Assembly (NCBI RefSeq): GCF_039525805.1
Contig: NZ_BAAAHZ010000012.1
Direction: 5' to 3' (one strand)
Length of the DNA: 64,000 nucleotides
DNA from: Dietzia natronolimnaea
Lineage (GTDB): Bacteria; Actinomycetota; Actinomycetes; Mycobacteriales; Mycobacteriaceae
Shown here: positions 58,931 to 64,000 of the stretch, in pieces
Numbering within the stretch: position 1 is the stretch's first letter
How the letters are laid out: each line of letters opens with the position of its first letter
Notes under the pieces: model-generated
What the model was told of the DNA's origin: nothing
What the model saw: only the letters and a program-made list of their open reading frames with translations
Databases searched by the model: none
Made by a program: the position numbers and the translations under genes

Positions 58931-58963
58931 CACCCGTCACGGAAAGACCCGCGCATCAACGAG

Positions 58964-59013
58964 AAGAGCGTTCCGCACACCCCCTACTCGAGAAACGTGT
59001 GCGGAACGCTCTT
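58964..59013. repeat. Dispersed hairpin repeat, copy 2 (cobS/ilvE terminator)
   Basis: AAGAGCGTTCCGCACAC and GTGTGCGGAACGCTCTT pair over 17 bp around a 16-nt loop containing CTCGAG. It lies between convergent cobS and ilvE. The 20 nt at 58961-58980 are identical to 53760-53779, and the right arm keeps CGGAACGCTCTT. Both copies are in convergent intergenic spacers. Confidence 0.85.
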
Positions 59014-59072
59014 GACGATGGAATCGGGCCGGACGCGGGCCCGGTCGGGCGAGCCCGGTCAGGCGGGCCCGG

Positions 59073-60164
59073 TCAGGCGAGCGTGGTCATCCACCCGAAG
59101 GTGTCCTCGACGGACCCGCGCTGGATCCCGGTGAGGGTCTCGCGCAGACGCATGGTGATCTCGCCGGGCCCGCCGTCGCCGACCGTGTACCCGCCCTCGG
59201 CGTGCTTGACCGAGCCCACCGGGGTGATCACGGCGGCGGTCCCGCAGGCGAACACCTCGGTGACCGCCCCGGAGGCGACCCCGGACTCCCACTCCTCCAC
59301 CGAGACCTTCCGCTCGGTCACCGGGTAGCCGAGATGGCGCGCCAGCCGGATGAGGCTGTCGCGGGTCACGCCGGGCAGCAGCGACCCGGACAGTTCCGGG
59401 GTGACGATCTCCGCCGAGTCCCCGGTGCCGAGGATGAAGAACAGGTTCATCCCGCCCATCTCCTCGACGTACTTGCGCTCGATCGCGTCCAGCCAGACCA
59501 CCTGGTCGCAGCCCTCGGCGGCCGCCTGCTCCTGGGCACGCAGCGACGCCGCGTAGTTCCCACCGAACTTCGCCGCGCCGGTTCCGCCGGGGCTGGCCCG
59601 CACGTACTCGGTGCTCAGCCACACGCTCACGGGGGCCACACCACGCGAGAAATAGGCACCGGCGGGCGAGGCGATGACCGAGTAGAGGTACTCGTCGGCC
59701 GGCCGCACTCCCAGGCCGGTCTCGGTGGCGATCATGAAGGGCCGCAGGTAGAGCGCCTCCTCGCCGCCGGCGGCGGGGACCCAGTCGCGGTCGATCGCCA
59801 CGATCTGCCGGAGGGACTCCATGAACAGCTCCTCGGGCAGCGTCGGCATGGCCAGACGCTGCGCGGACCGGTTGAAGCGCGCCGCGTTCTGCTCCGGGCG
59901 GAAGGAGGCGATGGAGTCGTCGGCCTGCCGGTACGCCTTGAGGCCCTCGAAGATCGTCTGGGCGTAGTGGAGCACCACGGCGGAGGGGTCGATCGACAGC
60001 GGGGCGTAGGCCTCGACGGTGGGAGTACCCCAGGCCCCGTCTGAATACGGGAGGGTGACCATGTGGTCGGTGAAGTGCTTGCCGAAGCCGGGAGCGGCGA
60101 GGATGGCTTCGCGCTCGGCGGCCGTCCTCGGTGTGGCCGAGGGGCGGATGTCGAACTGGGACAT
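59073..60164 (-). CDS. ilvE: Branched-chain amino acid aminotransferase
   Basis: IlvE transaminates 2-oxo acids to leucine, isoleucine and valine. This fold-IV PLP enzyme has LHYAQTIFEGLKAYR, RFNRSAQRLAMP, the PLP lysine in GAAKFGGNYAASLRAQ and NLFFILG, then FACGTAAVITPVG. At 363 residues it matches the mycobacterial enzyme Rv2210c. ATG 60164 is the start; the frame stays open upstream through gcvT but that region is a shadow. It lies 29 bp after gcvT, so the two are probably one transcript. Confidence 0.96.
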   Translation of the reverse strand: MSQFDIRPSATPRTAAEREAILAAPGFGKHFTDHMVTLPYSDGAWGTPTVEAYAPLSIDPSAVVLHYAQTIFEGLKAYRQADDSIASFRPEQNAARFNRSAQRLAMPTLPEELFMESLRQIVAIDRDWVPAAGGEEALYLRPFMIATETGLGVRPADEYLYSVIASPAGAYFSRGVAPVSVWLSTEYVRASPGGTGAAKFGGNYAASLRAQEQAAAEGCDQVVWLDAIERKYVEEMGGMNLFFILGTGDSAEIVTPELSGSLLPGVTRDSLIRLARHLGYPVTERKVSVEEWESGVASGAVTEVFACGTAAVITPVGSVKHAEGGYTVGDGGPGEITMRLRETLTGIQRGSVEDTFGWMTTLA

Positions 60165-60193
60165 GTCGTCTCGCTTAGGTGAGAAGGGGCGGG

Positions 60194-61306
60194 TCAGCGG
60201 GTGCGGATCTCGACGAGCGGGGGTACCGCGAGGCGGCACGGTACCTCTCGCCCCCGTACGTCGACGACGACCTCGTCGCCCTTCTTCAGGCCGGCGTCCA
60301 GCTCGACGAACGCGAGCGCGATCCCCGTCTTCAGCGTCGGCGAGAACGTGCCGGAGCTCGTGACGCCGACGTCGCGTCCGCCGGCCCGCACGGTCTGGCC
60401 GGCGCGCAGGACTCCGCGGCCCGTGACCTCGAGCGCGTACATGCGCCGGGCGGGCCCGGCCTCCTTCTGACGCAGCAGCTCGTCGCGCCCCCAGAAGGAC
60501 GGCTTGTCCCAGCCGATGGCCCACGCGCAGCGGGCCTCGAGCGGGCTGAGGTCGAGGGACAGCTCGTTGCCGTGCAGCGGGTAACCGGCCTCCGTGCGCA
60601 GGGAGTCGCGGGCACCCAGCCCACACAGCGCCCCCTGGCGAGCGAGGACCTGCTCGGCCAGCGCGTCCCAGACCGGGCCGGCCTGATCCCACGCGGGCAG
60701 GACCTCGAAGCCGTACTCGCCGGTGTACCCGGTGCGGCAGACCCGGACGGGAACTCCGGACCAGTCGGCGTCGACGAAGGCCATGTAGTCCAGGTCGATG
60801 GGCAGGCCGACCGCGATGAGGACCTCCCCGGCGAGCGGGCCCTGCACTGCGATCACGGCGCGGGAGCGGTGCTCGTCGGTGACGCTGACCCCGGGCGCCC
60901 GCTCCGCCGCCGCGGCCTGCATCCGCCGCACCACCTCGGCGGTGTTGGCGGCGTTGGGGATGAGGAAGATCTCGGAGTCGGAGACGCGGTAGGCGATGAG
61001 GTCGTCGACGACTCCCCCGGACTCGTCGCAGCACAGCGTGTACTGGGCGCTGCCGGCGGAGATCCGGTCGAGGTCGTTGGTGACGCAGGTGTTGACGAAC
61101 CCGGCGGCGCCGGGGCCGGTCACGAGCGCCTTGCCCAGGTGGCTGACGTCGAACAACCCGACGGTCGTGCGGGTGGCGTGGTGCTCGGCGACGGTGCCCG
61201 AGTACTGCACGGGCATCGACCAGCCACCGAAGGGGGCGAAGGTGGCCCCGGCCTCCACGTGACGAGAGTGCAGCGGCCCCTCGTAGAGGTCCCCGGTGTC
61301 TGTCAT
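60194..61306 (-). CDS. gcvT: Glycine cleavage system aminomethyltransferase (T-protein)
   Basis: GcvT transfers the methylene group of glycine from lipoyl-H protein to tetrahydrofolate. Family segments: FAPFGGWSMPVQYSGTVAEHHATR, VGLFDVSHLGKALVTGPGAAGFV, CRTGYTGEYGFEV and GARDSLRTEAGYPLHGNEL, with the C-terminal GTFSPTLKTGIALAFV. At 370 residues it is complete. No gcvH or gcvP is in the window. Divergent from pepB with a 143-bp shared upstream region. Confidence 0.96.
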   Translation of the reverse strand: MTDTGDLYEGPLHSRHVEAGATFAPFGGWSMPVQYSGTVAEHHATRTTVGLFDVSHLGKALVTGPGAAGFVNTCVTNDLDRISAGSAQYTLCCDESGGVVDDLIAYRVSDSEIFLIPNAANTAEVVRRMQAAAAERAPGVSVTDEHRSRAVIAVQGPLAGEVLIAVGLPIDLDYMAFVDADWSGVPVRVCRTGYTGEYGFEVLPAWDQAGPVWDALAEQVLARQGALCGLGARDSLRTEAGYPLHGNELSLDLSPLEARCAWAIGWDKPSFWGRDELLRQKEAGPARRMYALEVTGRGVLRAGQTVRAGGRDVGVTSSGTFSPTLKTGIALAFVELDAGLKKGDEVVVDVRGREVPCRLAVPPLVEIRTR

Positions 61307-61449
61307 GTGGCCACTCCTCGCGCTCTCCAGTACGGCTCCGCTCCCACGGTAGTCGATAGACTATGGTGCCCTGGCCGTGGCGGTCCCGCCACGTCATCAG
61401 GGCATCTGACACGTCCCGTACGTCCCCGCCGACCACCAGGAGTGCTTTC

Positions 61450-62976
61450 ATGCCCACCGCGCAGTCGATCCTCACCCACAGCCCGGACCTCGCCGCGATC
61501 GAGGCCGTCACGACGCCTGTCGAGTCCGAGGTGGTGGTGGTCGGTATCGCCGCGGGCGCCGACCCCGGTGACGGCGACGGCGGTTCGGACGCGGCCCCCG
61601 TCGTCGTCGCCCCCGGTCTCGACGGCGAGGTCACCGCGGCGCTGGCCACGCTGGCCCACTCCGTCGGAGCCTCCACCAAGGTCGGGTCCACCACGCGCGT
61701 CCCGGCGCCGGAGGGCGTCCCCGGCCGGTCCGTGGTACTCGTCGGACTCGGGTCCTCAGACGACGCGGTCGACGACGAGACGCTCCGCCGGGCGGCCGGC
61801 GCCGCCGCGCGCGCGTGCCGTGGGCTGGGCGCCGCACTGGTCCTGCTCGACGCCGGGCGCGCCGAGGCGGTCGCGTTGGGGGCTGCGCTGGGATCGTTCC
61901 GGCCGGCCAAGGTCACGGCGAAGAACGACGACGACGACAAGGCGGACACCGTGAAGGTGTTCGTCGCGGAGGGCGGCGAGGACGCGGTGACCCGTGCCGC
62001 CACCATCGCCGAGTGCGTCGGCCTCGCCCGCGACCTGGTCAACACCCCACCCAACCTGCTCTTCCCCGGTTCCTTCGCGGACCGCGCCGCCGAGCTCGCC
62101 GCCGCCGCGGGCCTGGAGGTGGAGATCATGGACGAGACCGACCTGGCCGACGGTGGATACGGCGGCATCCTGGCCGTGGGCGGCGGGTCGTCCCGGCCAC
62201 CACGCCTGGTCCGACTCACCCACCGGGGCAACGAGAACCGGCCGCCCGTCGCCCTGGTGGGCAAAGGCGTCACCTTCGACACCGGCGGCATCTCCATCAA
62301 GCCGGCCGCGGGCATGGAGCAGATGACGATGGACATGGGCGGTGCGGCCGCCGTGGTCGCGACCGTCATCCTGGCCGCCCGGCTCGGTCTCGACCTGACC
62401 GTGGTGGCAACCGTCCCGATGGCCGAGAACATGCCGTCCTCGACCGCGTACCGGCCCGGCGACGTGCTCACCATGTACGGCGGGACGACGGTCGAGGTGC
62501 AGAACACCGACGCCGAGGGGCGGCTGATCCTGGCCGACGCCATCGTCCGCGCGTGCGAGGACTCGCCGTCCCACCTCATCGACACCGCCACGCTCACCGG
62601 GGCGCAGATGGTCGCACTGGGCAAGAAGTCCCCCGGTGTCATGGGCACCGAGGAGTTCCGAGACCGGGTGGCCGAGCTCAGCCGGGGGGTCGGCGAGGGC
62701 GGCTGGCCGATGCCGCTGCCCGAGGAGCTCCGCGACGGCCTCGACTCCCAGGTCGCGGATCTGACCAACGTCACCCCGCACCGCTGGGGAGGCATGCTCT
62801 CCGCGGGCCTGTTCCTCTCCGAGTTCGTCGCCGAGGGCGTCGAGTGGGCCCACGTCGACGTGGCGGGCCCGGCCTACAACGACGGCGGCGCCGAGGGCTA
62901 CCTGCCCAAGGGCGGGACCGGTGTCCCCGTCCGGACGATGCTCGCGGTGCTCGAGGACATCGCCGCGGCCGGCTGA
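61450..62976 (+). CDS. pepB: Leucyl aminopeptidase (M17 family)
   Basis: This metallo-aminopeptidase removes N-terminal residues from peptides. The two-metal active site is in LVGKGVTFDTGGISIKPAAGMEQM (Lys, Asp), MDMGGAAAVVATV, VEVQNTDAEGRLILADAI and the DTATLTGAQMVALG segment. At 508 residues it is normal for the family; the N-terminal third is variable. The ATG at 61450 has AGGAG 8 nt upstream, and the open frame further upstream is not conserved. Matches Rv2213. Confidence 0.95.
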   Translation: MPTAQSILTHSPDLAAIEAVTTPVESEVVVVGIAAGADPGDGDGGSDAAPVVVAPGLDGEVTAALATLAHSVGASTKVGSTTRVPAPEGVPGRSVVLVGLGSSDDAVDDETLRRAAGAAARACRGLGAALVLLDAGRAEAVALGAALGSFRPAKVTAKNDDDDKADTVKVFVAEGGEDAVTRAATIAECVGLARDLVNTPPNLLFPGSFADRAAELAAAAGLEVEIMDETDLADGGYGGILAVGGGSSRPPRLVRLTHRGNENRPPVALVGKGVTFDTGGISIKPAAGMEQMTMDMGGAAAVVATVILAARLGLDLTVVATVPMAENMPSSTAYRPGDVLTMYGGTTVEVQNTDAEGRLILADAIVRACEDSPSHLIDTATLTGAQMVALGKKSPGVMGTEEFRDRVAELSRGVGEGGWPMPLPEELRDGLDSQVADLTNVTPHRWGGMLSAGLFLSEFVAEGVEWAHVDVAGPAYNDGGAEGYLPKGGTGVPVRTMLAVLEDIAAAG

Positions 62977-63010
62977 CCCGTCCGCGGGCGGCTCACCCGT
63001 CCGCGGCCGG

Positions 63011-63376
63011 TCAGGCCTCGTCGGCTCCGCGCATCTGTTCGCGGAGCCGGCGGGCCCTCTCCTTGCGCTCGCGGGAGATGCGGACCTCCTCGAAGAGCCG
63101 CATCCGGTCCGGGTACCCGGTCTCCATCGCGTCGTAGAGGGGGATCTTGAGCTCGTCGGCGAGCTTGCGCGCGGTGGCCACGTCCCCCACCGGGCGTCGC
63201 GTCCACTCGCCGTCGAACGCGACGAGGAGGAGCCCGGGCACCGACACCAGGGTCTCGGGCTCCAGGTACGCCTCGATCCCCACCCGGGTCTCGCACCAGG
63301 ATCGGAAGTGGGCGAGGTCGGCGGGATCCGCGGGGATCCGCGTCTGCCGCCGCCGGAAAAGATCGCGGATCGCCAC
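63011..63376 (-). CDS. Conserved hypothetical protein (Rossmann-less, basic C-terminus)
   Basis: A 121-residue protein starting VAIRDLFRRRQTRIPADPAD from a GTG with GGAGGAGA upstream (a clear ribosome site). It has a central beta/alpha-like pattern (EPETLVSVPGLLLVAFDGEWTRRPV), VGDVATARKLADELKIPLYDAMETGYP and a highly basic helical end (RISRERKERARRLREQM). I do not recognise the family. It stands between pepB and the dihydrolipoamide acyltransferase gene, as small unnamed genes do in related genomes. The good start and codon use make it a likely real gene. Confidence 0.7.
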   Translation of the reverse strand: MAIRDLFRRRQTRIPADPADLAHFRSWCETRVGIEAYLEPETLVSVPGLLLVAFDGEWTRRPVGDVATARKLADELKIPLYDAMETGYPDRMRLFEEVRISRERKERARRLREQMRGADEA

Positions 63377-63689
63377 TGTCGGTCTCCTCCCGTCGGCCCC
63401 CCGTCCGGGGTGGGGCCGTCTACGCCGAATCGATCGTACCGAGCCCGAGCACCGGTGATGGCGCGGCCGCCGGGCGGATCGGACGCCCACAGACGCCGGG
63501 ATCGGAGCGTCCGCCGACACCGGTAGGTGGCACAGGGCACAATGGGGGTCGATCGTCCGGGCGGGCCGCCACAGTGGTTCCGTCCCGGGTCGTCTCGAAG
63601 AATCGATAGCCCACCACCATGTCGCCGCTCACGCGGGTGCGGATCGCGCCGGCGGGCAGCGCCCAGAACTCTTGAGGAGTCACGACACC
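63377..63689 (+). promoter_or_regulatory. Upstream region of the dihydrolipoamide acyltransferase gene
   Basis: This 313-bp gap carries the sucB promoter and possibly that of the divergent small gene. GAGGAG 9 nt before the ATG is the ribosome site. A short open frame on the minus strand (63420-63683) has no recognisable protein character. No hairpin or operator was recognised. Confidence 0.4.
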
Positions 63690-64000
63690 ATGGCCTTCTC
63701 CGTACAGATGCCGGCTCTCGGTGAATCCGTCAGCGAGGGCACCGTCACCCGCTGGCTCAAGAAGGAGGGGGACACCGTCGAGGTCGACGAGCCGTTGCTC
63801 GAGGTCTCCACCGACAAGGTCGACACCGAGATCCCGTCGCCCGCCGCGGGCACGCTGTCCAAGATCGTCGCCGACGAGGACGAGACCGTCGAGATCGGCG
63901 GCGAACTCGCGGTCATCGACGACGGTTCCGGTGGATCGGACGACGCCGACGAGCCGGCGGAGGATTCCTCCGACGACGATGTCGACGACGACTCCGATGA
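63690..64000 (+). CDS. dlaT: 2-oxoacid dehydrogenase E2 (dihydrolipoamide acyltransferase), 5' part
   Basis: The N-terminal lipoyl domain is seen: MAFSVQMPALGESVSEGTV and the lipoylation motif LLEVSTDKVDTEIPSPAAG with K43. A very acidic Asp/Glu/Ser linker begins at about residue 80 (DDADEPAEDSSDDDVDDD). In actinobacteria this gene (Rv2215, sucB/dlaT) serves pyruvate dehydrogenase and the antioxidant peroxiredoxin system. A second lipoyl domain may follow, but the window ends here. Confidence 0.93.
   Translation, partial: MAFSVQMPALGESVSEGTVTRWLKKEGDTVEVDEPLLEVSTDKVDTEIPSPAAGTLSKIVADEDETVEIGGELAVIDDGSGGSDDADEPAEDSSDDDVDDDSD

Noticed and set aside
59073..62795. Minus-strand frame of about 1240 codons covering ilvE, gcvT and pepB
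   Set aside because: Only its last part is IlvE; the rest is antisense to pepB and in the wrong frame over gcvT.
63420..63683. Minus-strand open frame of 87 codons between the small gene and dlaT
   Set aside because: No ribosome site or protein pattern recognised; it covers the expected dlaT promoter.

Overview
The window is a high-GC actinobacterial chromosome segment. Gene content and order follow the Mycobacterium tuberculosis Rv2148c-Rv2215 region almost gene for gene: the dcw division cluster, lppM, metF, idsA2, mptA, pknL, aroG, fadD15, pimB, NlpC/P60 hydrolase genes, trpD, ctaE-qcrCAB, ctaF-ctaC, asnB, adoK, erpA, cob genes, ilvE, gcvT, pepB and sucB/dlaT. LAM/PIM mannosyltransferases, QcrCAB/CtaCEF respiratory genes and many GTG/TTG starts point to Mycobacteriales. 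A PASTA-bearing PknL and tandem NlpC/P60 genes recall the Corynebacterium end of the order. A Dietzia- or Gordonia-like genus is plausible but cannot be fixed from sequence alone. A run of 77 Ns inside cobS marks a draft assembly.

Region 1 (1-18.1 kb, all minus strand) is the complete dcw cluster, transcribed mraZ, rsmH, ftsL-like, pbpB (ftsI), murE, murF, mraY, murD, ftsW, murG, murC, ftsQ, ftsZ, pgeF, yggS (cut by the window edge). Six gene junctions are 4-bp start/stop overlaps, so translation is probably coupled. A 10-bp phased array of GTGGGG boxes precedes mraZ and an inverted repeat precedes ftsZ.

Region 2 (18.4-28.8 kb) holds a DUF3040 membrane protein, a SAV_6107-like HEPN protein, an acetyltransferase-oxidoreductase-LppM operon, metF, an isoprenyl diphosphate synthase followed by the MptA-type mannosyltransferase, the Rv2175c-like DNA-binding protein, and the receptor kinase PknL with five PASTA repeats.

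Region 3 (28.8-41.3 kb) carries aroG, an Rv2179c-like exoribonuclease, a PlsC-type acyltransferase, an ArsA-like protein without a Walker A motif, an SRPBCC protein, a fadD15-like acyl-CoA synthetase, pimB, two NlpC/P60 hydrolases sharing an upstream motif, a small double-CxxC protein, an epsilon exonuclease/GIY-YIG fusion and trpD.

Region 4 (41.6-51.6 kb) contains the respiratory genes ctaE-qcrC-qcrA-qcrB and ctaC-ctaF. Between them sits an accessory block absent at this place in M. tuberculosis: a KstD-type flavoprotein with a KstR-like operator, a frameshifted DUF3253 gene and an acyl-CoA dehydrogenase.

Region 5 (51.7-64 kb) has asnB/ltsA, adoK, erpA, a DUF3043 protein, a cobU-cobT fusion, cobS, ilvE, gcvT, pepB, an uncharacterised small protein and the start of the dihydrolipoamide acyltransferase gene. 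Two convergent gene pairs here end in copies of the same hairpin sequence.

I found no tRNA, rRNA, CRISPR array, insertion sequence or phage. The window is mostly core chromosome. The items most worth following up are regulatory DNA (the MraZ array, the KstR-like box, the shared hairpin and the NlpC upstream motif), the frameshifted DUF3253 gene and the degenerate ArsA-like protein.
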